From Planctomycetia bacterium (GTDB lineage Bacteria; Planctomycetota; Planctomycetia; Pirellulales; Thermoguttaceae): a DNA stretch of 47,964 bases. Below, piece by piece: positions 41,143 through 47,964 of this stretch. Within the stretch, counting starts at the first letter, position 1. Each line of letters opens with the position of its first letter. Location of the stretch: assembly GCA_030527015.1 (NCBI GenBank), contig JAUNBR010000025.1, forward strand, positions 1 through 47,964, given 5' to 3'. The position numbers were made by a program, and so were the translations under genes. A model generated the notes under the pieces. The model saw only the letters and a list, made by a program, of their open reading frames with translations, ran no database searches and was not told where the DNA came from.

Positions 41143-41493
41143 TTACTTACGGCATCTTTTCAGAAGATAACGTCCAGCAATTCCTCTCAGCAACATTCCC
41201 CACGTGGCGGGTTCCGGAACCTCTGGAATTTCGGATGCAATTTGTGAAATAGATACCGTCCTTCCATCCATATAAAAATTAAACGCGAAATAATCCAATT
41301 CCTCTTTAAACGTCACTTTCACGCTCCCACTTACCGCCCCCTGCTGGGTGCGATCAAAATTTCTGCGTGTCGTACCAATTCCCCTTTGCCCAAATTTGCA
41401 AGGAAACTTGATCGCATCCCTTCCGCGAAAATAATAGGCGGGATGAAAGGTTGAAGTCGTGTTATAGCACCTTTTCAAAAAAACATAAATCAT
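41143..41493 (-). CDS. PEP-CTERM protein, truncated remnant
   Basis: A 116-residue open frame without a signal peptide. Its C-terminus has the exosortase sorting signal: VPEPATWGMLLRGIAGRYLL followed by a basic KRCRK. Intact PEP-CTERM proteins have an N-terminal signal peptide and usually a beta-sandwich; here only the last part remains, and two charged residues (Arg in LLRGIAGR) break the hydrophobic segment that is normally uninterrupted. The start sits 7 bp after the acyltransferase stop, so the 5' part of the original gene was probably lost when the neighbouring DNA arrived. PEP-CTERM proteins occur with exopolysaccharide loci, which fits this place. It is likely a decaying gene. No exosortase gene is visible. 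Confidence 0.6.
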   Translation of the reverse strand: MIYVFLKRCYNTTSTFHPAYYFRGRDAIKFPCKFGQRGIGTTRRNFDRTQQGAVSGSVKVTFKEELDYFAFNFYMDGRTVSISQIASEIPEVPEPATWGMLLRGIAGRYLLKRCRK

Positions 41494-41500
41494 CTATGAA

Positions 41501-42562
41501 CTATGCGGTCTGCTTATCTTGTCCGCTAAAATTTGAGGGGAATCTCAAAATGGAATATAACCGATTCAAAACAAGATGCACTCCATAACTACTTACCAGT
41601 GTAATGACAATCAGCAGAATGGTAGCAACTGTAAAATCAATTTCCCATGAGTATTTTGTGGCGAGAAAGGAATACCATCGCAAAATCAACTGATGCAAAA
41701 GGAATATTTCAAAACTGATATTTCCAACAAAAACAAGAATTTTTGAGCGGAGTATCCTTGAAACGATCCCGGACTGGAATGCAATTGGAAAAATCAAAAA
41801 CAACGAACAGAGGGTATAATATGTACAATATCGGAATGGCAAAGGTATTTTTTCAGCAAAGAATATCGAAACGACCATGAGACACGTGGAGCATATCTCC
41901 AAGATACAAATCTTATCAAAAGATAAATGTGTCCTATGCTCATTACAGGCCAAAAACACCTTTGCAAGAATGCATCCTAAAAATATTTCCCAAATACGGA
42001 AGCCTGGATGAATATATAATATAGCATGTGTATACGGTTGTAAGGGCTTAAAGAGGAAACATGCAGAGAAAGAAACCATAGCAAAATAAACCAAGAGTCC
42101 ATAAAACCCAAGGATAAAGACACTCCTTTTTTTCAAAAAATGAAAGAAAATAGGAAAGAGCAGTATGTAAAAAAATAGATCACATAGAAACCACGAAGTT
42201 GCGTTATAGGAAAAATAAATACGAGAATTTGGTATAAAAGATTGCAAAAGAAGTAAATTAGCAACGGTCACCTTGCCAAAATAAAAAGAAGCCGTGGCAG
42301 ATTGTAGCAAAGCCGCCATTAAAAAAGTTATCAAATGGAGCGGATAGAATTTGATCCATTTATTCCAATAAAATCGAAGTATCGTAGAATAGGATGAAAA
42401 CTCAACATTTTTGACACTACTGGAATAAAAGGTCAAAAAACCTGACAAAACAAAAAAGATCGAAACCCCAGTACACCCCAAAAAGTCATAATCAGGAAAT
42501 CGGTGAGATACAAATATCAATCCAATTGCAATAGCACGTAAGCCTTGTAACGATAAGATCAT
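41501..42562 (-). CDS. Acyltransferase 3 family membrane protein (OafA/YrhL-like)
   Basis: An inner-membrane O-acyltransferase of 353 residues with about ten hydrophobic segments. Such enzymes transfer acetyl or other acyl groups to sugars of cell-surface polysaccharides. The N-terminal family block is LQGLRAIAIGLIFVSHRFPDY, with the conserved His-Arg (usually Arg/His pair in the first helix), followed by GVSIFFVLSGFL. The gene is distinctly AT-rich, unlike the aminotransferase gene 71 bp upstream. It is likely the last intact gene of the glycan operon, and its product probably decorates the glycan built by the upstream genes. No C-terminal SGNH domain is fused. Confidence 0.92.
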   Translation of the reverse strand: MILSLQGLRAIAIGLIFVSHRFPDYDFLGCTGVSIFFVLSGFLTFYSSSVKNVEFSSYSTILRFYWNKWIKFYPLHLITFLMAALLQSATASFYFGKVTVANLLLLQSFIPNSRIYFSYNATSWFLCDLFFYILLFPIFFHFLKKRSVFILGFYGLLVYFAMVSFSACFLFKPLQPYTHAILYIHPGFRIWEIFLGCILAKVFLACNEHRTHLSFDKICILEICSTCLMVVSIFFAEKIPLPFRYCTYYTLCSLFLIFPIAFQSGIVSRILRSKILVFVGNISFEIFLLHQLILRWYSFLATKYSWEIDFTVATILLIVITLVSSYGVHLVLNRLYSILRFPSNFSGQDKQTA

Positions 42563-42633
42563 GGCACGCTCAAATATCCTGTAAGAGTTTTTATACTGTT
42601 TCGACTTTTAAGGAAACGCGGAACAACCCTTTT

Positions 42634-43722
42634 TCAGACGAATCGGTTGATCGCGTTCACCACCTGTTCCTGTTGGGAAGGCGTCAATACCTGACTCATG
42701 GGCAAACTGAGCACCTCCCGATGAATCTGTTCGGTAATCGGGAACGAAAGCGCGTTCCATTCCGCATACGCAGGTTGTTGGTGCGGTGGAATCGGATAGT
42801 GGATTTGTGTTCCAATCCCCTTTTCCTGCAAATACGCTTGCAATTCCTCCCGCCGAGCACAACGTACGACAAACAAATGCCACACGTGCTGCAATTCGTC
42901 CGACGTTTTCGGCAAAACAATTTCCGGATGACGGATATTTTCCCGGTAAAATTGGGCGATTTCCCGACGTTTCTGATTGTCCGCGTCCAGATACGGCAGC
43001 TTCACCGACAACACCGCCGCCTGAATTTCGTCCAGCCGCGAATTGGTTCCTCGATACTGATTATGGTATTTGACGTGCGAGCCGTAATTCCGCAACGCCC
43101 GTATCTTTTCCGCCAGCGCTGCGTCGTTGGTCGTTACCGCCCCGCCGTCTCCCAAACAGCCCAGATTCTTCCCTGGATAAAAACTAAACCCAGACGCATC
43201 CCCCAGATTTCCCGTCCGCCGCCCCTGATACACCGCCCCATGGCCCTGCGCGGAATCCTCGATGATTTTCAGATCGTACTTCTTCGCCAAAGCCCAGATT
43301 TTCGCCATCTCCACCGCCTGACCGTACAGGTGAACCACCAGAATCGCCCTGGTTTTCGGGGTGATTTTTTCCTCCATCTTTTCCGGGTCGATGTTGTATG
43401 TGTTCCAGTCCGGCTCCACCAGCACCGGCGTGCAACCGTTCGCCGAAATCGCTAAAATCGACGCAATATACGTGTTGGCCGGAACGAGAATCTCATCCCC
43501 CGCACCCAAACCATACGCCCTGATAATGAGCGTCAACGCGTCCAGGCCATTCGCCACCCCAACGCAATATTGTGTCCCGCAATATTCCGCAAAGGCCTTT
43601 TCAAAGCCTGTAATTTCCTCTCCGAGCAGATACCACCCCCGATCCAGCACCCGACGAATCGCCTCGTCAATTGCGGGTCGGTAACATTCATTCACTGGTT
43701 TTAAATCAAGAAAGGGGATCAT
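42634..43722 (-). CDS. DegT/DnrJ/EryC1/StrS sugar aminotransferase (FdtB/QdtB-like)
   Basis: A PLP-dependent enzyme of 362 residues that aminates a keto-sugar nucleotide. It shows [10 protein letters not shown] at the start, [33 protein letters not shown], then [13 protein letters not shown] and the PLP lysine, Lys185, in [19 protein letters not shown] and VWHLFVVRC also fit. Its upstream neighbour encodes a cupin-GNAT fusion, and a DegT enzyme in that position suggests a 3-amino-3,6-dideoxyhexose step (dTDP-Fuc3N or dTDP-Qui3N). The gene has clearly higher GC than its neighbours. A 20-bp gap to the upstream stop argues for co-transcription. The reverse-strand open frames over it are shadows. 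Confidence 0.93.
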   Translation of the reverse strand: MIPFLDLKPVNECYRPAIDEAIRRVLDRGWYLLGEEITGFEKAFAEYCGTQYCVGVANGLDALTLIIRAYGLGAGDEILVPANTYIASILAISANGCTPVLVEPDWNTYNIDPEKMEEKITPKTRAILVVHLYGQAVEMAKIWALAKKYDLKIIEDSAQGHGAVYQGRRTGNLGDASGFSFYPGKNLGCLGDGGAVTTNDAALAEKIRALRNYGSHVKYHNQYRGTNSRLDEIQAAVLSVKLPYLDADNQKRREIAQFYRENIRHPEIVLPKTSDELQHVWHLFVVRCARREELQAYLQEKGIGTQIHYPIPPHQQPAYAEWNALSFPITEQIHREVLSLPMSQVLTPSQQEQVVNAINRFV

Positions 43723-43742
43723 AAAAATGGTTATCTCTGCGT

Positions 43743-44693
43743 CTAAGGATTATTGGCTGAAACATTCGAAGAAATCATTTCTTCAAAATAACTTTTATGG
43801 TCATCAAAGGATTCTTTGGATAATTGAAAATAAACGTTTTGTTCATCCTCGCGGACAATTACTGCCCCTAATCTTTTATGGAAGCGAATGACACTTTTGT
43901 TTTCACTGCGGACATCATATTTCGCCAGAGGAAGTTTTAGCCGGGAAAAACCATAATCCAAGGCAAGTAACATCCCCTCCAGCCCCGCAGATAATGGGGC
44001 TGTGTAAGATGTCAACCAACTGCCTGGACAAAAACTATCCTTGCCGACATCATAAATTCGGACGGTACCGTAAGGAGTACGATCATATCCCTCAATAATA
44101 AAGTAAAACTCGTCCTGCTTTTCCTCTTTGTACTTTTGAAGGTAGGCTTCCTGTTCTTTCAGGTCGTTATTCGTCGGATTCAGATAACGGCTTTTGCGGG
44201 TATCCAGCCGAAGTGATAAAATAAAGGATGCGTCTTTTATTTCAGCATCACGCAACCGAATCGTTTTCCCGAAAACAATTCGCTCTAATATCTTACAGAA
44301 CTTCGTATAATCCCGGATATAATCCGATTCGTCATAAGGTTTGCTGGCCAGCACCATCAACACACAATCCGGCGTAAAGTCCAGCATATCATGCCAGATG
44401 TACTCGCCGATATAGAGTCCTTTGGCGGGGGAATCCAGGCGAATGTCTTCCTGTTGGCAGCCGTTATCCAAATGAATGGTACACGCTCCATGGGTACAGA
44501 CCAGCACCTGTTCCAAATCGTGGTGAGCATGTTTTCCCCGGACGACACCCGGCTTGGTTCCAAAAATATAATAAACCCGCTGAATATCAAAAGGGATATT
44601 TTTTTGACTCTCCAGCGCAATCAAGGAACCCCGGTCGTCGCCGCAAATCGTAAAATCAAGCAGGGCGGTTTGTGGAAGCATAGGTATTCTCAT
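43743..44693 (-). CDS. Bifunctional cupin ketoisomerase (FdtA/WxcM-like) fused to GNAT acetyltransferase
   Basis: A 316-residue fusion. The first 135 residues are a sugar-nucleotide 3,4-ketoisomerase cupin: [26 protein letters not shown], then [14 protein letters not shown] with the histidines of the active site, and [10 protein letters not shown]. The rest (from [20 protein letters not shown]) is a GNAT N-acetyltransferase with the loop reduced to [13 protein letters not shown] and the end motif [16 protein letters not shown]. Together with the DegT enzyme downstream, the two domains could give isomerisation, amination and N-acetylation of a dTDP-4-keto-6-deoxyhexose. A related bifunctional enzyme is FdtD of Shewanella, in which the acetyltransferase belongs to a different fold; here it is GNAT. 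The precise sugar is inferred, not shown. Confidence 0.85.
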   Translation of the reverse strand: MRIPMLPQTALLDFTICGDDRGSLIALESQKNIPFDIQRVYYIFGTKPGVVRGKHAHHDLEQVLVCTHGACTIHLDNGCQQEDIRLDSPAKGLYIGEYIWHDMLDFTPDCVLMVLASKPYDESDYIRDYTKFCKILERIVFGKTIRLRDAEIKDASFILSLRLDTRKSRYLNPTNNDLKEQEAYLQKYKEEKQDEFYFIIEGYDRTPYGTVRIYDVGKDSFCPGSWLTSYTAPLSAGLEGMLLALDYGFSRLKLPLAKYDVRSENKSVIRFHKRLGAVIVREDEQNVYFQLSKESFDDHKSYFEEMISSNVSANNP

Positions 44694-44759
44694 CGCTCAA
44701 AGGTTCATATAATAATTTGCTCAAAAAACTATTTTCCAAAATTTGTATTTTGTCCATGT

Positions 44760-45713
44760 TTATGTTTCGTTTTCTTTTTTACGAATCAAAAAGCCCGGAC
44801 GCGCTTTCACTTCTTCGTAAATCCGCCAGATATATTCCGCAATGATACCAAGCGATAGCATGATCATCCCACCAAAAAAGAATATCAGCAGGATAATCGA
44901 AGTCCACCCCGGAACACGAATCCCCCAAAATTCCTGATTTCCACACGTTGTGATATAAACGTAAAAAACAATGGCGCACACCGATAACAAAGCACACCAA
45001 AAACCAAACCAGGTAATCACATGAATCGGAAAAGAGGACGAAGAAAGGAAGGAGTCTTTGGCAAGTCGCCATTTTTTGAAAAAAGTCCAGCGAGATTTGG
45101 TCCCATTCAACCCCAGAGGACGCTGATAACCGTAAAAATAAGGGGAGAACCCCAATCGCAGCACTTCCGACAAGCACGACGTGTTGATGGGATGAATCCG
45201 CTCCACCAGAATATCAATGACTTCCCGGTCGATAAAAAACAGGTCAGCCCCACCCTGCGGAAACGTCACTTCCGAACAATGATTCATGATCCAGTAATAT
45301 GCAATGGAAAAAATCCGGCTACGCCACGGGTCGTCACGGCAAATGCGGTAGGGAATGAGGATCTTGTGCCCTTGCTCCCAGAGGCGATACATATCGACAA
45401 TCGTCTGGTAGGGCTGCTGCTCGTCATCTGGAATCGGCATGGCACACGCCCCCCGACACAGGGACAAACCCGCGAACGTAGAGTAATTGCTCGTAAAATT
45501 TCGACTCAATTGAAACGCACGAACGTTTTCATGTTTTTTCTCCAATTCCAGCGCCATTGCATACGATTGATCCTGGCTGCCGTCGTCCATCACAATAAAC
45601 TCAAACGGAATCCCCTCCCGGTCGAGAATTTCTCGCAGTGCGTTGTAGCACTTTTCAATACGTTCTTCGCTGTAATAAGAGAGGAGAATGATGGATAAAA
45701 GTTTGGACTTCAT
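44760..45713 (-). CDS. Glycosyltransferase family 2, polyprenyl-phosphate sugar type (DPM1/GtrB/ArnC-like)
   Basis: A 317-residue enzyme expected at the inner membrane. The GT-A domain starts SKLLSIILLSYYSEERIEKCYNAL and carries the metal motif FIVMDDGSQDQSYAMALEL. PIPDDEQQPYQ is a second acidic motif. Two C-terminal membrane helices (VITWFGFWCALLSVCAIVFY and SIILLIFFFGGMIMLSLGII) anchor it, as in GtrB, ArnC and DPM1, which load a sugar onto undecaprenyl phosphate. Its start overlaps the stop of the upstream membrane protein gene by 4 bp (ATGA), so the two genes are translationally coupled. The sugar is unknown; a GtrB-like flipping or side-chain role is suggested by the coupling. Confidence 0.9.
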   Translation of the reverse strand: MKSKLLSIILLSYYSEERIEKCYNALREILDREGIPFEFIVMDDGSQDQSYAMALELEKKHENVRAFQLSRNFTSNYSTFAGLSLCRGACAMPIPDDEQQPYQTIVDMYRLWEQGHKILIPYRICRDDPWRSRIFSIAYYWIMNHCSEVTFPQGGADLFFIDREVIDILVERIHPINTSCLSEVLRLGFSPYFYGYQRPLGLNGTKSRWTFFKKWRLAKDSFLSSSSFPIHVITWFGFWCALLSVCAIVFYVYITTCGNQEFWGIRVPGWTSIILLIFFFGGMIMLSLGIIAEYIWRIYEEVKARPGFLIRKKENET

Positions 45714-47455
45714 GGCTTTTCTCGATAAATGGTAATTCCGACAATTTCCACCGCGAATGGGGCCGAGTCCATTGCTATGGCCAACGTTTCAATTCGAGCG
45801 TCAATCCACAAAACCGACCGGTTGGGCTTACCGTGGTTATGATGGATTCGTTTCAACGATTGGGAGCAGGACTCGGCAATCGAATCCAACGGAACCCATG
45901 TAGCGTAAAGTAGATTTTTTTCCTCAATTCCCACACTCTCTGCGTCAATGTGATACTCAATGGCAATGGCTTTTATGGGACCATATTCCTCCATGGGAAA
46001 AACTATCCCCGAAGGTCCGTCGCCATCACTGGAAAATCGCCACGGATTCTGCGCATCTCGCACCACGTTCACACAACGAATCCGCTCCGGGGAATCGTAC
46101 TGTACGGTTTCGTATCCCATCTGGTCCAGCGTTTTCACCGTTCCTATATCGTTAATCGCCTGTACCTTCGGTAAAGCTAACGCTTTAGCAAAAGACTCGT
46201 CTGACCAATGAAACCAATAATCTCGATTTCTCGCGGCTACCGCTTCCACTGGCAGCCCCGACTGCACATCTTGGGAAAGTTCCCACGTCGCTTTCAGGCG
46301 ATCCATACCCAAGCCCACGGCATATTCGTAATGCGACCACACAGAAAGCAGCATGGCGTAAAACAAAACCTTCTGCACGTATCCCGAAAAAACACGGGCG
46401 TTCTCGTTCTTATCCATTAGTGTCGCCAACAGGTACAGAAACCACGCTATCGGTGTGGCAAGAATGACATAGCGAAAAGCCGCTCCATGATTCGGTCGCC
46501 CGATCCCCGCCGCAATCATGTTCAGTGTCACCGCCACGATCAGGCATAGCAGGGAAATCATCGGAATCGGAAGGGAACGCTCCTTCGACACCTCATGAAA
46601 TTTCCATACCGCACCACCATAAAACAACGCAAGTCCTGCCGTTACCAGATACGGCAGTTCGGCCCCTGGCTGCCCGATCGACAACGCAATCCCTGTTATG
46701 ACGACTCCCAACCGTTTCCCAAAACTCGCTTCCGAAAAATGGCTACTGGTGAAGTGTAGATCATACATGTAAAGCAGGCAAACGACGACGGCCAAAACGT
46801 TCGCCAACACCGGAACCCATGGTGAAATATTCCATTTACGCCACCGGTAAATTGCCTGAAAAAACATCGCGGCACCAAGAAACGGCGTAAACAAAAGCCC
46901 ATTTCCCCCATGGAGTGGCAACGTCGTCAATAAAAGTAACGCCACCCACTCCATCCAACCACTCCTTCGGTCAGACGACAACAACATCAGCATGATGAGA
47001 GCACACGTATGGAATGTTGCCAAAATAATGTATAACTGATCGTTGTACTGTATGTTCCAAAAATGACCGCCGTGGAGGAAAAAAATGGGTAAAACAATAT
47101 CCGTGTAACAAAGATTCCCACGAAGCCGCCAAACCGTCAGGATAGAGAGTAACCCCGCAAGGGAGCAGAATACAACACTCATGAACCCCATGATTTGGCA
47201 ATTCCCAATATATTGAATCGCCAAATATTTGACAAAATTCAGAAGGGGAGTTCGGTGCTCGTTGTAATCTCGCCACATCCATTCCCAACTATACCCCACC
47301 GCTTCCGCGCGGATAACATGGCCCAACTGATCCTGGATCAGTACCTGTGTGGAATAATTGTGCCATAGCCACACCATGAAGAGAGACATGCTCGCCCACA
47401 CCAAAAATACGCCGACTGTCGGAGTACAATAAGATTGCCATTGAAATAATTTCAT
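45710..47455 (-). CDS. Polytopic membrane protein, probable GT-C-type glycosyltransferase
   Basis: A 581-residue protein with about ten hydrophobic segments in the first 380 residues and a soluble C-terminal part of about 200 residues. An early periplasmic loop has ...EWMWRDYNEHRTPLLNFVKY, the kind of Asp/Glu/His-containing loop used by GT-C glycosyltransferases that take sugar from a lipid carrier. The first gene of the operon, it is coupled by a 4-bp overlap to the GtrB-like gene, which matches a pairing of lipid-carrier charging and transfer. I chose ATG 47455 because AAGAAGG lies about 10 bases upstream; the frame is open to 47506 without such a site. The family is not certain: the C-terminal soluble domain has no motif I recognise. 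Confidence 0.7.
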   Translation of the reverse strand: MKLFQWQSYCTPTVGVFLVWASMSLFMVWLWHNYSTQVLIQDQLGHVIRAEAVGYSWEWMWRDYNEHRTPLLNFVKYLAIQYIGNCQIMGFMSVVFCSLAGLLSILTVWRLRGNLCYTDIVLPIFFLHGGHFWNIQYNDQLYIILATFHTCALIMLMLLSSDRRSGWMEWVALLLLTTLPLHGGNGLLFTPFLGAAMFFQAIYRWRKWNISPWVPVLANVLAVVVCLLYMYDLHFTSSHFSEASFGKRLGVVITGIALSIGQPGAELPYLVTAGLALFYGGAVWKFHEVSKERSLPIPMISLLCLIVAVTLNMIAAGIGRPNHGAAFRYVILATPIAWFLYLLATLMDKNENARVFSGYVQKVLFYAMLLSVWSHYEYAVGLGMDRLKATWELSQDVQSGLPVEAVAARNRDYWFHWSDESFAKALALPKVQAINDIGTVKTLDQMGYETVQYDSPERIRCVNVVRDAQNPWRFSSDGDGPSGIVFPMEEYGPIKAIAIEYHIDAESVGIEEKNLLYATWVPLDSIAESCSQSLKRIHHNHGKPNRSVLWIDARIETLAIAMDSAPFAVEIVGITIYREKP

Positions 47456-47496
47456 AGCAAAATAACCTTCTTCTTGCTTTAGACTCTTTGAAATGA

Positions 47497-47826
47497 TTAC
47501 AGACAACCTCTAAAAACCGTCACGATTAGCGATTTTTCAGATGGATGATTGATGACGCAGGGGTTCCATGTTGTTTCAACGTTAGCAGTTTTTTTGGTGC
47601 GCTCAAACATTTTACATGTTTGGAAAGAGATAGTACCCCAACAGTTTTCAAAGTTACCACAAGATGGATGAACGTCACACCACCTTGATTTTGTGGTATA
47701 GCTCCATTTTCCCAAGTCATAGAATGGATACTGTTTCCAGGGATATAGAATAGTAATCGTCAGCTTCCAGAAGAACCGGCTTAACAAAAAGAAAAAAAGA
47801 AAGAACTCCGAATCCGGGACATACAC
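47497..47826 (-). CDS. Uncertain open frame downstream of a C17/G17 tract
   Basis: A 109-codon frame with a possible GTG start (47826). Its content (KLTITILYPWKQYPFYDLGK, then a Cys-rich stretch) is not obviously random, but I recognise no family. With the tract at its present 17 bases the frame stays open further upstream through the tract to about 47905, where TAG stops it; no ATG is found there. Its end overlaps the longer possible start region of the next gene only by a few bases. It may be a gene remnant or a variable gene; treat as doubtful. Confidence 0.2.
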   Translation of the reverse strand: MYVPDSEFFLFFFLLSRFFWKLTITILYPWKQYPFYDLGKWSYTTKSRWCDVHPSCGNFENCWGTISFQTCKMFERTKKTANVETTWNPCVINHPSEKSLIVTVFRGCL

Positions 47827-47840
47827 CGTGTTGAATTTAC

Positions 47841-47857
47841 GGGGGGGGGGGGGGGGG
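47841..47857. repeat. Homopolymer G17/C17 tract
   Basis: Seventeen G on the plus strand, by far the longest homopolymer of G in the window and unlike the AT-rich surroundings. Such tracts change length by slipped-strand pairing and can switch genes on and off. The tract lies about 390 bp upstream of the glycan operon start (47455). It could also be a sequencing or assembly artefact. Confidence 0.75.
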
Positions 47858-47964
47858 AGATGGGTAACTTTAAAATGCCAAAAACCTTTTTTAACAAAAA
47901 CCCAAAGCCATTCCTACAAACAGAACCAAATCCGGTATTTACACACACGAAAATCAAAGACTAA

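Noticed and set aside
42673..43455. 260-codon plus-strand open frame over the aminotransferase gene
   Set aside because: It is antisense to the clear DegT enzyme; its Arg/His-rich sequence is a GC-driven shadow.

Overview
The window looks like a chromosomal segment of a low-GC, probably host- or gut-associated planctomycete (Planctomycetota). The indications are combined rather than single: a ClpS with a long lysine-rich N-terminus, a topoisomerase I with several C-terminal G-R-[YF]-G-P-Y repeats and a lysine-rich tail, an S18 with a basic N-terminal extension, a TIGR03790-type protein, HpnE, zinc-ribbon membrane proteins and a PEP-CTERM sorting signal. This placement is inferred from family knowledge; no 16S gene is present.

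Layout. 1-5450: N-terminal part of a SurA/PpiD-like chaperone (minus), a 1.5-kb gap packed with repeats, then topA. 5872-9407: panB, an M20 dipeptidase and clpS. 9737-13119: a minus-strand cluster of an RNA-polymerase alpha-CTD-like protein, a DUF3592-type membrane protein, an arrestin-fold-like protein and a small P-loop ATPase. 13704-14000: rpsR. 14703-18637: TIGR03790 protein and a sodium:solute symporter. 18953-21037: phenylacetate-CoA ligase (PaaK type) and an ACT-domain protein. 22109-30694: a GAP1-N2-like protein, an autotransporter, miaB and a lipoprotein. 31010-34821: a zinc-ribbon membrane protein and hpnE in one operon. 35459-39951: a GNAT acetyltransferase and an AddA/RecB-like helicase-nuclease. 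40704-40776: tRNA-Arg(UCG). 41143-47455: a minus-strand surface-glycan operon (membrane GT-C-like protein, GT2, cupin-GNAT fusion, DegT aminotransferase, acyltransferase 3, PEP-CTERM remnant). The cupin, aminotransferase and acetyltransferase parts together fit a dTDP-3-acetamido-3,6-dideoxyhexose pathway.

The most striking feature is not a gene. About 45 copies of an imperfect palindrome of about 105 bp occupy nearly every intergenic gap from 1.2 to 40.9 kb, and I found none in the last 7 kb. I call it TPE here. In the F orientation it starts TATACTGGTTCCACTTTAAA, has a central hairpin with stem GGCATTTT/AAAATGCC and loop CAGCGAAGC, and ends TATAGTGTATCGGGTATA. The 26-bp ends are inverted repeats (21 of 26 positions match). 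Two copies are inserted inside other copies. Rebuilding the uninterrupted host copy shows that a TA dinucleotide is duplicated, as in Tc1/mariner/IS630-type MITEs such as the Correia element of Neisseria and RUP of pneumococcus. No transposase is present, so TPE would have to be moved in trans. One insertion appears to have clipped the C-terminus of PanB.

The repeat-free right end has patchy base composition, a decayed PEP-CTERM gene at its left border and a G17 tract near the window end. It is best read as a more recently acquired or recombining glycan island.
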